DNA of 35,669 nucleotides from Geminicoccaceae bacterium (GCA_011390475.1 JAABSG010000008.1:1-35669), one strand, 5' to 3'. Counted from the first letter of the stretch, positions 20,558 through 29,683 are shown. Numbers and translations: made by a program. The notes: a model not told the origin generated them from the letters alone.

Positions 20558-21264
20558 GCGACAGCCGGACAGTCCTTCTCGATCGGGTGAAGCGAGCGCT
20601 CGGCCGCACGCCCGAGGAAGATGCAAGGGCTAGCGAGCGGGTCGCGACCTGGGCCCGGGAGAGCCGGGCCGCGTTCGTGCCGGCTCGCGGCCAACTCACG
20701 CCCGAGGACCGGATCGGGCTCTTCATCGAATATGCGCGGGCGGTGCAGACGGAGGTCGAGCGCGTCAGCGGGCCAGACGCCATCCCGGCCGTGGTCAGCC
20801 GCTATCTGCGCCGCCAAAACCTGCCGCAAAAGCTGGTGATGGCGCCGGAGCCGGCCCTCGACGAGGCGGACTGGTCGAGCCAGCCGTTGCTCCGCATCAC
20901 CCGCGGCACCGCCGACGACAGCGACCAGACCGGCCTCACGCTGGCCACGGCCGGGGTCGCCGAGACCGGCACGCTGCTCATCGCCTCCGGGTCCGAGCGG
21001 CCGACGCTCTTGGCCTACTTGCCCGAGACCTGCATCGTGGTGCTGGCGACCGACCGGATCGTGGGCTCGTACGAGCAGGCGATCCAGCTTCACCTCGACG
21101 AGACGGGTGACCTGCCGCGGTCGTTGAACTTCATCACTGGCCCGTCGCGCACCGGCGATATCGCGCAAAAGTTGGAGTTGGGGGCGCACGGGCCGCGACG
21201 GCTCTTCGTCGTGCTGGTCGATCCGGAAGGGAGCGCGCCCGGCCCCGCCGATCGGGGCCCGTGA
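20554..21264 (+). CDS. lutC: LutC/YkgG-like protein of lactate utilisation
   Basis: LSDSRTVLLDRVKRALGR...LTLATAGVAETGTLLIASGSERPTLLAYLPETCIVVL...NFITGPSRTGDIAQKLELGAHGPRRLFVVLV; TTG start overlapping the lutB stop. Confidence 0.9.
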   Translation: MSDSRTVLLDRVKRALGRTPEEDARASERVATWARESRAAFVPARGQLTPEDRIGLFIEYARAVQTEVERVSGPDAIPAVVSRYLRRQNLPQKLVMAPEPALDEADWSSQPLLRITRGTADDSDQTGLTLATAGVAETGTLLIASGSERPTLLAYLPETCIVVLATDRIVGSYEQAIQLHLDETGDLPRSLNFITGPSRTGDIAQKLELGAHGPRRLFVVLVDPEGSAPGPADRGP

Positions 21265-21848
21265 GCCGGATCGGCCGCAACGGCGCTGGCACGGGTGCCG
21301 AGACGACACCCCGCCGACGCCGCGAGCGACGCCCCTCGACCGATGAACTGGCCCTCTGGCAGCACGCGATGCGTGACGCTCGGCCACTCGAGGGGCGGGA
21401 GGTCGAGCTGCCTGCACCGATCCGGCCGCCTCAGGTAGTGCCGACGCCAGCGAGTCCGCCGCCCGAGCCGGGCCGACCGGTAGTGCCGACCAGAGCGCCG
21501 GTCTTCACCCCGCAGTCCGCGCCGCACGGCATCGACCGGCGGACGCTGCAGCGCCTCAACCGCGGTCTGGTCAGCATCGATGCCAGGCTCGACCTGCACG
21601 GCATGACCCAAGAAGAGGCGCACCGCCATCTGACGCTGTTTCTGGCCCACCATCAGCGCCAGGGTGCCCGCTGCATTCTCGTCATCACCGGCATCGGCGA
21701 GCGGACCACGGGCGGCACGCTGAGGCGGATGACGCCGCGCTGGCTCGCCGAGCCCGCCAACGCGGCACGCGTGATCGCCCACAGCCCGGCGCAGAAACGG
21801 CACGGCGGCGAGGGCGCGCTCTATGTATTGCTCAGGCGGCTGCGGTAG
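21261..21848 (+). CDS. Smr/MutS2-type domain protein
   Basis: ARLDLHGMTQEEAHRHLTLFLAHHQRQGARCILVITGIGERTTGGTLRRMTPRWL...AQKRHGGEGALYVLLRR; GTG start overlapping the lutC stop. Confidence 0.9.
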   Translation: MSRIGRNGAGTGAETTPRRRRERRPSTDELALWQHAMRDARPLEGREVELPAPIRPPQVVPTPASPPPEPGRPVVPTRAPVFTPQSAPHGIDRRTLQRLNRGLVSIDARLDLHGMTQEEAHRHLTLFLAHHQRQGARCILVITGIGERTTGGTLRRMTPRWLAEPANAARVIAHSPAQKRHGGEGALYVLLRRLR

Positions 21849-21913
21849 GACTCTCGCGCCTCGACATGGCCTTGCCGCTCGCCATCCTGCTGCTGGACGG
21901 GCTGCGCTGAGCT

Positions 21914-21943
21914 GCCAGCGCCGCCACTACCAAGGCGGCTGGC
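21914..21943 (+). terminator. Stem-loop between Smr and Lon-like genes
   Basis: GCCAG(CG)CCGCC-ACTACCAA-GGCGGCTGGC: 10 paired bp with a 2-nt bulge; no clear U-tract. Confidence 0.35.
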
Positions 21944-21985
21944 GATCGGTTAGGCTCGCGTGGATTTTGGAGGAGCGGCCCAACG

Positions 21986-24415
21986 ATGACGAAGGAGATG
22001 CCGGAGGCTTTGCCGGTGGCGCGGTTGCGGCGCCTGATCGACGTTGCCGGTGTGGCGGCGGCGCTGGAGGGGCCGCAACCGGCGGCAACGCCCTTCGGCC
22101 ACGAGCGGGCGAGGGATGCGATCGACCTCGCCCTGGCGCTGCCGATGGCGGGCGGGCATCTCTATGTCATGGGCGGCCGCGGGGTCGGTCGGCGGGCGGT
22201 GCTGGAGACGGCGCTTCGGGCGGCGGCGGCCGAGCGGCCGGCGGGCGGCGATCTCTCCTACGTCAGCGATTTTCAGGAGCCGCGCTGTCCCAAGGCGCTG
22301 CATTTGCCGGCGGGGCTCGGTCGCAAGCTGGCGGCCGACATGGAGCGGCTGGTCGAGGATCTGGCCGATGCCTTGAAAGCGGCCTTCCAGAACGAGGACT
22401 ACCGGACCCGGCGGCAGGTCTTCGAGGACGAGCTCAAGGAGCGCCAGGAGGAGGCCGTCGAGGCGGTCGAGAAGGCGGCCAGGGAGCAGGGCATCGCTCT
22501 CTTGCGGGCGCCGACGGGCTTCATCTTCGCGCCGATGAAGGACGGTCATGTGCTGCAGCCCGATGCTTTTCAGGCGCTGCCCGAGGCGGAGCAGCAGCGC
22601 ATCACCAAGGTGATCGAGGGGCTGCAGAAGCTGCTGAAGGACGCGCTCTCGGCAGTCCCGGGCTGGATGCAGGAGACCCGCGCGCAGATCCGCCAGCTCA
22701 ACGACGAGACCGCCGCCATGGCCGTGGGCCACCTGATCGAATCGTTGCGCGAGACCTATCGTGAGCAGCCGGCCATCCTGGCGCATCTCGATGCCCTCGA
22801 GGCCGATGTACGCGGGCATATCGGGGTTTTTCTCGGCTATGCGGAGGCGCAGGACCAGGCGCCGCATTCGGCCTCGATCGAGGAACTGCCGCCGCCGTTC
22901 CGGCGTTATCGGGTCAATCTGCTGGTCGACCGCGGCGACGACCACGAAGCACCGGTGGTCTTCGAGGACGAGCCGACCTTCGAGCGGCTCGTCGGGCGGA
23001 TCGAGCAGCGGGCCGAGCAGGGGGCTCTGGTCACGGACTTCCTGATGGTCCGCCCGGGCGCCTTGCATCAGGCCAATGGCGGCTTTCTCTTTCTCGAGCT
23101 GCAGAAGCTCTTGTCCCGGCCGATGGCCTATGACGGGCTGAAGCGGGCCTTGAAGGCCAGGGAGCTCAGGATCGAATCGCCGCTGGCGGCCTTGGGTCTG
23201 ATGGCGACGCAGTCGCTCGAGCCCGAGCCTGTGCCGCTCGACGTCAAGGTGGCACTCCTGGGCGATCGGATGCTCTTCTATCTCGCCTCCGAGCTCGATC
23301 CGGAATTTTCCGAGCTCTTCAAGGTGGTGGCCGATTTCGACGACGAGATCAGGACCGCGGGCGATGGGGTGCCGCAGTTCGCCCGGCATGTGGCGGCGCT
23401 CGCCGGGGAAGCGGGACTCCGGCCAATTCAGCCCGCGGCCATGGCCGCCTGCCTCGAGGATGCGCTGCGGCGAGCGGGCGACATCGAGCGCCTGTCGGCC
23501 GATATCGAGAGCCTGCTCGACCTGCTCCGCGAGGCTGACCACTCGGCGAAGAAGGGCGGGGCTGCGGCGATCGAGGCCGGGCATGTGACAGCCGCGGCCG
23601 AGGCCCGGGAGCGGCGGCTGGCACGGCTGCGCGACCGGTCGATCGAGCAGGTCGAGGAAGGGCTCGTTCGGATCTCGACCGAGGGCGCCGTTGCCGGTCA
23701 GATCAACGGCCTCGCAGTCCTGCAGCTCGGTGGCTTCGCCTTCGGCCGGCCGTCGCGAATCACCGCCTCGGTCAGGATGGGCGCCGGCAAGCTCGTCGAT
23801 ATCGAGCGCGAGGCCAAGCTCGGCGGCCCTCTGCACTCCAAGGGTGTGCTGATCCTGCAGGGCTATCTGGCGCAGACTTTTGCTCGAGATTTCCCCTTGG
23901 CCCTTTCGGCGTCGCTGGTCTTCGAGCAGTCCTATGGCGGGGTCGACGGCGACAGCGCCTCCTCGACCGAGCTCTATGCCCTGATTTCGGCCATCGCCGA
24001 CGTGCCGATCCGCCAGGATCTGGCGGTCACGGGCTCGGTCGACCAGCGGGGCGAAGTGCAGGCGATCGGTGGGGTCAACGAAAAGATCGAAGGCTTTTTC
24101 GATGTCTGCGCCAGGCGCGGGCTCACCGGGACCCAAGGCGTGATGATCCCGGCGAGCAATGTCCGGCACCTGATGCTGGCCCCCCGAGTCCTGGAGGCGG
24201 TCGAGGCCGGGCAGTTCGCGGTCTACCCGATCGAGCATATCGAAGCGGGTCTGGCCCTCTTGACCGGAATGACCGTGGGCCGGCGAGGAGCTGACGAGCG
24301 CTTCCCGGAAGGCTCGCTCTACGCCCGGGTGGAGGCGCGGCTGCGCGGCTTCGCCGAGGCACAGCGGCGCTTTGCCAAGCCCGACGAAGCGGGCGAGAAG
24401 GCAGACCGGTCGTGA
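21986..24415 (+). CDS. Lon-related putative protease (AAA_32/Lon_C type) with degenerate nucleotide-binding motifs
   Basis: Lon_C core GDSASSTELYALISAIADVPIRQDLAVTGSVDQRGEVQAIGGVNEKIEGFFDVC; N-terminal GGRGVGRRAVLE; ANGGFLFLELQKLL. Confidence 0.9.
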   Translation: MTKEMPEALPVARLRRLIDVAGVAAALEGPQPAATPFGHERARDAIDLALALPMAGGHLYVMGGRGVGRRAVLETALRAAAAERPAGGDLSYVSDFQEPRCPKALHLPAGLGRKLAADMERLVEDLADALKAAFQNEDYRTRRQVFEDELKERQEEAVEAVEKAAREQGIALLRAPTGFIFAPMKDGHVLQPDAFQALPEAEQQRITKVIEGLQKLLKDALSAVPGWMQETRAQIRQLNDETAAMAVGHLIESLRETYREQPAILAHLDALEADVRGHIGVFLGYAEAQDQAPHSASIEELPPPFRRYRVNLLVDRGDDHEAPVVFEDEPTFERLVGRIEQRAEQGALVTDFLMVRPGALHQANGGFLFLELQKLLSRPMAYDGLKRALKARELRIESPLAALGLMATQSLEPEPVPLDVKVALLGDRMLFYLASELDPEFSELFKVVADFDDEIRTAGDGVPQFARHVAALAGEAGLRPIQPAAMAACLEDALRRAGDIERLSADIESLLDLLREADHSAKKGGAAAIEAGHVTAAAEARERRLARLRDRSIEQVEEGLVRISTEGAVAGQINGLAVLQLGGFAFGRPSRITASVRMGAGKLVDIEREAKLGGPLHSKGVLILQGYLAQTFARDFPLALSASLVFEQSYGGVDGDSASSTELYALISAIADVPIRQDLAVTGSVDQRGEVQAIGGVNEKIEGFFDVCARRGLTGTQGVMIPASNVRHLMLAPRVLEAVEAGQFAVYPIEHIEAGLALLTGMTVGRRGADERFPEGSLYARVEARLRGFAEAQRRFAKPDEAGEKADRS

Positions 24416-25125
24416 GTGGCGCCACGGTCGCCACGGCCGGCACGGTGGTCACCATCCTCACCGACATGAGCGACTGGCGCGAGCCGGTGACCAGGGCGGC
24501 CCGGCTCGCGGCGGCCACCGGCCGCAAGCTGCGGGTGGTCGTCGCCGACGGCGGCGAACTGCTGGCGGCCGCGAGCCTGGCATGCGCGCATCTCATGGCC
24601 CCGGGTGGGCTGGTGAGCCGCTTCGAGCCGCGCGAGGCGCGGCAGCTCTTGAAGGCGCAGTCGGCCCGATTGCGCCTGGAACTGCAGCGCCTCGCCCAGC
24701 GGCTCGGCATCCAGGCCGAGCTGATCGAGACGGGGCCCACGCCCGAGGTCGGGCTTTGGGCCGGCGGCACGGCGCTCACCGTCTTCGGCCGCCGGCGCCG
24801 TGGCATCATCCTGGTGGTCCATGCGGGCAGCATGGCGACGCTGGAGGTCGCCGCCCGGCTTGCCGCCGAGGGCCGGCAGCACGTGCGCCTCCTGAACACC
24901 GGGCCAGGGGCGGCTGGCGAGACGGCGATCGCCGAGCGGATCAGCCGGCTGCTCGGCCCGTGGCTGGAACAGCCGGCCGCCGGGCTCGGCGCGGACGCGC
25001 CGCTGCCGCGTCCCGCCGACGAGCGGATCGCGACCCTGGTGCTCGACCCGGCCTATGTCGAGGCGCGACAGCTTCAGCTCGATGCGCTGCTCGGGGAGAT
25101 CCGCCGGTTGATGCAGGGCGCCTGA
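24412..25125 (+). CDS. Uncharacterised protein with USP-like N-terminal region, coupled to the Lon-like gene
   Basis: GTG start overlaps the Lon-like stop (GTGA); TVVTILTDMSDWREPVTRAARLAAATGRKLRVVVAD...LQRLAQRLGIQAELIETG resembles UspA-like alpha/beta organisation. Confidence 0.75.
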   Translation: MSGATVATAGTVVTILTDMSDWREPVTRAARLAAATGRKLRVVVADGGELLAAASLACAHLMAPGGLVSRFEPREARQLLKAQSARLRLELQRLAQRLGIQAELIETGPTPEVGLWAGGTALTVFGRRRRGIILVVHAGSMATLEVAARLAAEGRQHVRLLNTGPGAAGETAIAERISRLLGPWLEQPAAGLGADAPLPRPADERIATLVLDPAYVEARQLQLDALLGEIRRLMQGA

Positions 25126-25129
25126 TCGC

Positions 25130-25825
25130 TCAGCCGCGCTCGAGTTCTGCCGCGAAGGCCGGGTAGACCTCGTGCATCGCCTGGGCGACGGGGCCTCGCA
25201 ACAGGCTCAGCATGGTGTTGTCGGGGGCCTCTGTGATGCCGGCGTCGGGCTTGGCCTCGAAGTTGAAGCCGGTGGCGGCGCGCAAGCTCTCCAGGGTTTC
25301 GCCCGGATGGCGAGTTTCGAGCCTGAATCTGCCCTCTTCGACGACGAAGACACATCGGTCGGTGACCAGCCTCCGACCCTCGCGGCCGGGGGCGGTGACG
25401 AAATCGACCTTCTCGACCAGCGTCTCGGGCCCGTGGTCGGTGCGGCAGAGGATGACGTTCGGCACGAGGGAGGCGAGGTAGGGCGCGCCGAAATTGCCGA
25501 GGAAGCGGCGAGTCGGGGCCATGGGATCGCCGAGGCCGAGCAGGTTGACCGCACCCGTGGCGTCGATCTGGGCGCCCGAGAGGAAGAAGGCGTCGAGCCG
25601 GCCCTGCGCCGCGCAATCGAAGAGCTCGCGACCGCCGTCGGTGAAAGAGCTGTGGTGTGCCGAGCCCAGGATCGAGACGGTGACGCTGTCGTCGGATAAC
25701 GCGCGGGCGAGGAGCGATGCCGCAGCCGGGATTGGCGAGGCGGCGCCCACGGCGACGTGGCGCAGCCCCGCGAGGCGCCGGGCAATGGCGGCGATCATGA
25801 CCAGCCGGCGGCCCTGCTCAGCCAT
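25130..25825 (-). CDS. CoA-transferase beta-subunit-like (GctB/IpdB family)
   Basis: VAVGAASPIPAAASLLARAL...GAVNLLGLGDPMAPTRRFLGNFGAPYLASLVPNVILCRTDHGPETLVEKVDFVTAPG. Confidence 0.8.
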   Translation of the reverse strand: MAEQGRRLVMIAAIARRLAGLRHVAVGAASPIPAAASLLARALSDDSVTVSILGSAHHSSFTDGGRELFDCAAQGRLDAFFLSGAQIDATGAVNLLGLGDPMAPTRRFLGNFGAPYLASLVPNVILCRTDHGPETLVEKVDFVTAPGREGRRLVTDRCVFVVEEGRFRLETRHPGETLESLRAATGFNFEAKPDAGITEAPDNTMLSLLRGPVAQAMHEVYPAFAAELERG

Positions 25826-26621
25826 CACCGAGCCAGGCATTTAGGAACCGATTGAAACCTTCGGCCGTGCGGGCGGCTTCGGCATAGGCATGGAGCCTCG
25901 CCCGGTCCGACGGGTAGCGGCCGCGCAGACCGACCGGGGCGGCACCGTTGGGGGCCTCAGCGATGCCGTCGACATAGAGTGCTGGGATGGTGCCCGCGGC
26001 CCAGACGTCGTCAGCCAGGAGGTCGTGGTCCACCACCTCCTCGACGGTGGCGAGCGTGCGCCTCGAGGCGTGGGCTGCGAGCATCAACTCGCGGCGGACA
26101 CCGATCCAGAGGTTGCCGGCGTTGTCGGCCAGGGCCGCGTGACAGAGGAGGATGTCGGGGCGGATGGCCGGGACGAGGAGGAGTTGGCCGGTGGCGAACG
26201 GGTCGTCGGCGATGCGCCAGTCTGGACGGAGGTCCACGAGATCGGAGCCGATGACGCCGGCCAAGGGGAGGTGCGAGATGCCCTTCTCGGCGGCGGTCAG
26301 GCCAGCGTGGATGGCCGGGCAGGTGCTTTCGATGATCTGGACCTCACCTGCCCGCCGGGCGCGCTCGAAGGCGGGAGCGATGCCGGCTTCGCCCAGGCAG
26401 ATGGCGGCGGTTTCGATAGTGGCGACGCAGCCGGCGCCGATCAAGAGGTCGGCCTGGAGACCCAGTTGCGGCAGGCCGATGAGCCGCAAGCCCCTGGCAC
26501 GGCGGCGGATCAGCTCACGGATGGTGACGAGCGAGCAGCCCGAATAGTCGGGCGCGAGCGCCAAGCTGGCACCGTCGGGAATGGCGGCGGCAAGCGTGAT
26601 CGGCGTCGGGGCGGACAGCAC
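25818..26621 (-). CDS. CoA-transferase alpha-subunit-like (GctA/IpdA family)
   Basis: IPDGASLALAPDYSGCSLVTIRELIRRRARGLRLIGLPQLGLQADLLIGAGCVATIETAAICLGEAG...; GTG start chosen because upstream ORF sequence is out of frame with the Mth938-like gene. Confidence 0.78.
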   Translation of the reverse strand: MLSAPTPITLAAAIPDGASLALAPDYSGCSLVTIRELIRRRARGLRLIGLPQLGLQADLLIGAGCVATIETAAICLGEAGIAPAFERARRAGEVQIIESTCPAIHAGLTAAEKGISHLPLAGVIGSDLVDLRPDWRIADDPFATGQLLLVPAIRPDILLCHAALADNAGNLWIGVRRELMLAAHASRRTLATVEEVVDHDLLADDVWAAGTIPALYVDGIAEAPNGAAPVGLRGRYPSDRARLHAYAEAARTAEGFNRFLNAWLGDG

Positions 26622-26622
26622 T

Positions 26623-27012
26623 TCAGGGCATGGCGAAGAGGGCGGCCACGACACGGCGTTCCTCGGCCAGGAGCAGGTTGAAGGTACGGCAGGCCGAGGG
26701 GGTGGGCATGGCCTCGACCGCAAGCCCCCAGCTGGCGAGCGTGCGGCGGAGCTCGAAGGGCAGGAGCGGGGCCTTGGCACCCAGGCCGAGGAGGAGGATG
26801 TCGGCGGGTGGCTCGACGGCACGCAGCGCCTCGAGGCTCGCCTCGCTCAGCGCGTCGGGGGAGGTGATGTCCCAGGTGACGACGGCTTCCGGCAGCAGCA
26901 GGAGATGACCCTCGTGCCAGGTGCTACCGATGCGAAAGCCGCCCGGGCGGTAGCCGGTCACACCCTGCCGGCCGAGCTCGGTTTCCTCGAGCCGATCGAG
27001 GGGTTCGGCCAT
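26623..27012 (-). CDS. Mth938-like domain (DUF498/NDUFAF3-like) protein
   Basis: GFRIGSTWHEGHLLLLPEAVVTWDITSPDALSEASLEALRAVEPPADILLLGLGAKAPLLPFELRRTLASWGLAVEAMPTPSACRTFNLLLAEERRVVAAL. Confidence 0.92.
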   Translation of the reverse strand: MAEPLDRLEETELGRQGVTGYRPGGFRIGSTWHEGHLLLLPEAVVTWDITSPDALSEASLEALRAVEPPADILLLGLGAKAPLLPFELRRTLASWGLAVEAMPTPSACRTFNLLLAEERRVVAALFAMP

Positions 27013-27015
27013 CCG

Positions 27016-28017
27016 TCAGCCGCCAGCCTTGCCACGCCGGGCGGGTCCGGGACCCTCGATCGCCGGGCCCTCGTCGACCTCGCCCCTGACCTTGGCCGCG
27101 GCGTCGGCCTTGGCGCCGATGGCGCGCAGGTTGAGCTGCAGCAGGATGGGCGTAGCGATATAGACGGTCGAGTAGGTGCCGACCAGAACGCCCCAGATCA
27201 TCGCGAAGGTGAAGCCCTTGATTACCTCGCCGCCGAAGAAATAGAGCGAGAAGAGGGCCAAGAGTGTGGTCAGCGAAGTCATCAGGGTGCGGGCCAGCGT
27301 CTCGTTGAGGCTGGTATCGAGAAGCTCCGAAATCTCCATGCTGCGGTAGCGTCGGAGATTCTCGCGCACCCGGTCGAAGATGACGACGGTGTCGTTCAAC
27401 GAGTAGCCGACGATCGTGAGCACGGCTGCTACCGTCGTCAAATTCACCTCGAGCCCGGTGACCGCAAAGAGCCCGATGGTCAGGACCACGTCGTGGATCA
27501 GGGCGACGATGGCACCCACGCCGTATTGCCACTCGAAGCGGAACCAGATGTAGATGAGCACCGCAACGAGGGCGAGGCTGATCGCCATGACGCCGGCCTG
27601 GAGCAACTCCTCGCTGACTTTGGGGCCGACGAACTCGGTTCTTCGGTAGGAGATGCCCTCGCCGATCAGCTCGTCGAGCGCATTCTGCACCGCCACCACC
27701 GCGACCTGCTGGGCCTCCTCGTCGCCTGCCTGCCGGGCGACGCGGATCAAAACATCGGTCTCGGCGCCGAATTCCTGCAGCGCCACCTCGCCGAGGCCGA
27801 GCTGGTTGAGGTTGGTGCGCATGGCAGTGAGATCGGCCGGGCCCGGCGTGCGGACCTCCATCAAGATGCCGCCTTGGAAGTCGATGCCGAAATTGAGACC
27901 CGGATAGACCAACGCCACGAGCGAGCCCAGCATCAAGAACGCCGAGACCGCGATGGCGATGAACCGCGCGCGCATGAAGCGGATCTTGGTGTCATCGGGA
28001 ACGAGGCGAAATTGCAT
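27016..28017 (-). CDS. secF: Protein translocase subunit SecF
   Basis: NFGIDFQGGILMEVRT...LIHDVVLTIGLFAVTGLEVNLTTVAAVLTIVGYSLNDTVVIFDRVREN. Confidence 0.97.
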   Translation of the reverse strand: MQFRLVPDDTKIRFMRARFIAIAVSAFLMLGSLVALVYPGLNFGIDFQGGILMEVRTPGPADLTAMRTNLNQLGLGEVALQEFGAETDVLIRVARQAGDEEAQQVAVVAVQNALDELIGEGISYRRTEFVGPKVSEELLQAGVMAISLALVAVLIYIWFRFEWQYGVGAIVALIHDVVLTIGLFAVTGLEVNLTTVAAVLTIVGYSLNDTVVIFDRVRENLRRYRSMEISELLDTSLNETLARTLMTSLTTLLALFSLYFFGGEVIKGFTFAMIWGVLVGTYSTVYIATPILLQLNLRAIGAKADAAAKVRGEVDEGPAIEGPGPARRGKAGG

Positions 28018-28032
28018 GAGCGGGTCTCTAGA

Positions 28033-29640
28033 TCAGAGCGGCAGGGTGGCGGGGCGGGTGCGGCGATACCAGGCCAGGACGGAGAGCCGGGTGACCAGGG
28101 TAGCGGTGAAGAGCGAGGTCAGGATGCCGATCGCCAGCGTCACGGCGAAGCCCTTGACCGGACCCGAGCCGAACTCGAAGAGCAGGACGGCGGCGATCAG
28201 GGTGGTCACGTTGGCGTCGATGATGGTCCGCATCGCCTGGGAGAAGCCGGTCTCGATCGAGGCCAGTGGGGTCCGCCCGGCGCGCATTTCCTCGCGAATG
28301 CGCTCGAAGATGAGCACGTTCGCGTCCACCGCCATGCCGATGGTCAAGACGATGCCGGCGATGCCCGGCAGGGTCAGGGTCGCTCCCAGCAGCGAGAGGG
28401 CGGCCAGGATCAGCACCAGATTGCTGAAGAGCGCGATATCGGCGATCAGCCCGAACCGGCCATAATAGAGCGCCATGAAAACGCCGACCAAGACGATGCC
28501 GATGATGCTCGCCGTCTGTCCCGCCGCCACCGAGTCGGCACCCAGGTCCGGGCCGACGCTGCGCTCCTCTAGAATGGTCAAGGGAGCAGGCAGGGCGCCG
28601 GCGCGGAGCAGAATGGAGAGCTGATTGGCGCTTTCGACGGTGAAGCTGCCGGAGATGATGCCGGAACCACCGAGGATAGGCTCGCGGATGCGGGGCGCCG
28701 AGATCACCTCGTCGTCGAGGACGATGGCGAAGAGGCGTCCGGTATTCTGCTGGGTGAGGCTGGCGAAGCGTCTGGCCCCCGCATTGTCGAAGCGGAAGCT
28801 CACGACCGGCTGGTTGTCCTGAAAACTGGGCTGCGAATCGACGAGGTTCTCACCCGAAAGCTCGGCCCGGCGCTGCACGACCCATCCCGGCACGCCGTCG
28901 TCGGGATCCGCCGACGGGACCAGCATGGTGCCGGGCGGCAGGCGTCCCGCCTCGGCGTCCGAGAGGCTCGCGTCCATGTCGACCATGTGGAAGGTCAGGC
29001 GCGCGGTCCGGCCTAGAAGTTCCTTGATGTTCGAAGGATCGCGCTCGCCCGGCACCTGGACGAGGATGCGGTCGTCGCCCTGGCGCTGGATGGTCGGCTC
29101 GCGGGTGCCGAGTTCGTCGATGCGGCGGCGGACGACCTCGAGCGACTGGTTGACCGCAGCGCGCACGCGTTCCGCCCGACCCTCCTCGGAGAAGCCGATG
29201 CCGAGCCGGCCTTCGCCGAAGTCCTGGATGGTGAACTCGCGCCCGCCGCCGACGCCGAAGGCGTTGCCCGCGAGGATCGGGTTCAACTCGTCGAGCTGGG
29301 CCCGAGCGAGTGCTTCCTGACCAGGCTCGGTGAGCGTGAAACGGACCATGCCGTCCTGAACGCCGAGGCCGCGATAGCCGATACGCTCGCGCCTGAGGGC
29401 CAGGCGCACCTCGGAGACGAGGTCCTCGAGGCGCTCGTCGATCACGGTATCGACGCCGACCTCCAGCAACAGATGCGAGCCACCCTGCAGATCGAGGCCG
29501 AGATTGATCTGGCTTTTCGGCAGCCAGTCGGGCCACGCCTCGACCGTGTCCCGGGCAAAGAGGTTGGGCATTGCCGCGATGACAGCACCCACCAGCACGA
29601 TGACGACGAGCCAGATCTTCCAGGGCTGGAGCGCCTTCAT
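28033..29640 (-). CDS. secD: Protein translocase subunit SecD
   Basis: MKALQPWKIWLVVIVLVGAVIAAMPNLF...INLGLDLQGGSHLLLEV...GIVLTIGMAVDANVLIFERIREE. Confidence 0.97.
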   Translation of the reverse strand: MKALQPWKIWLVVIVLVGAVIAAMPNLFARDTVEAWPDWLPKSQINLGLDLQGGSHLLLEVGVDTVIDERLEDLVSEVRLALRRERIGYRGLGVQDGMVRFTLTEPGQEALARAQLDELNPILAGNAFGVGGGREFTIQDFGEGRLGIGFSEEGRAERVRAAVNQSLEVVRRRIDELGTREPTIQRQGDDRILVQVPGERDPSNIKELLGRTARLTFHMVDMDASLSDAEAGRLPPGTMLVPSADPDDGVPGWVVQRRAELSGENLVDSQPSFQDNQPVVSFRFDNAGARRFASLTQQNTGRLFAIVLDDEVISAPRIREPILGGSGIISGSFTVESANQLSILLRAGALPAPLTILEERSVGPDLGADSVAAGQTASIIGIVLVGVFMALYYGRFGLIADIALFSNLVLILAALSLLGATLTLPGIAGIVLTIGMAVDANVLIFERIREEMRAGRTPLASIETGFSQAMRTIIDANVTTLIAAVLLFEFGSGPVKGFAVTLAIGILTSLFTATLVTRLSVLAWYRRTRPATLPL

Positions 29641-29683
29641 CACGCGGTCCCTCTGTTGCAGTGCGTACGGGGTGGCAGATCGC

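Noticed and set aside
21950-24238. 762-aa minus-strand ORF
   Set aside because: Antisense shadow of the Lon-like gene; Arg/Gln/His-rich low-complexity translation.
26581-28572. 663-aa plus-strand ORF rich in Asp/Glu/His/Gln
   Set aside because: Antisense to secF, Mth938-like and secD; hydrophobic transmembrane segments on the true strand explain the charged shadow.
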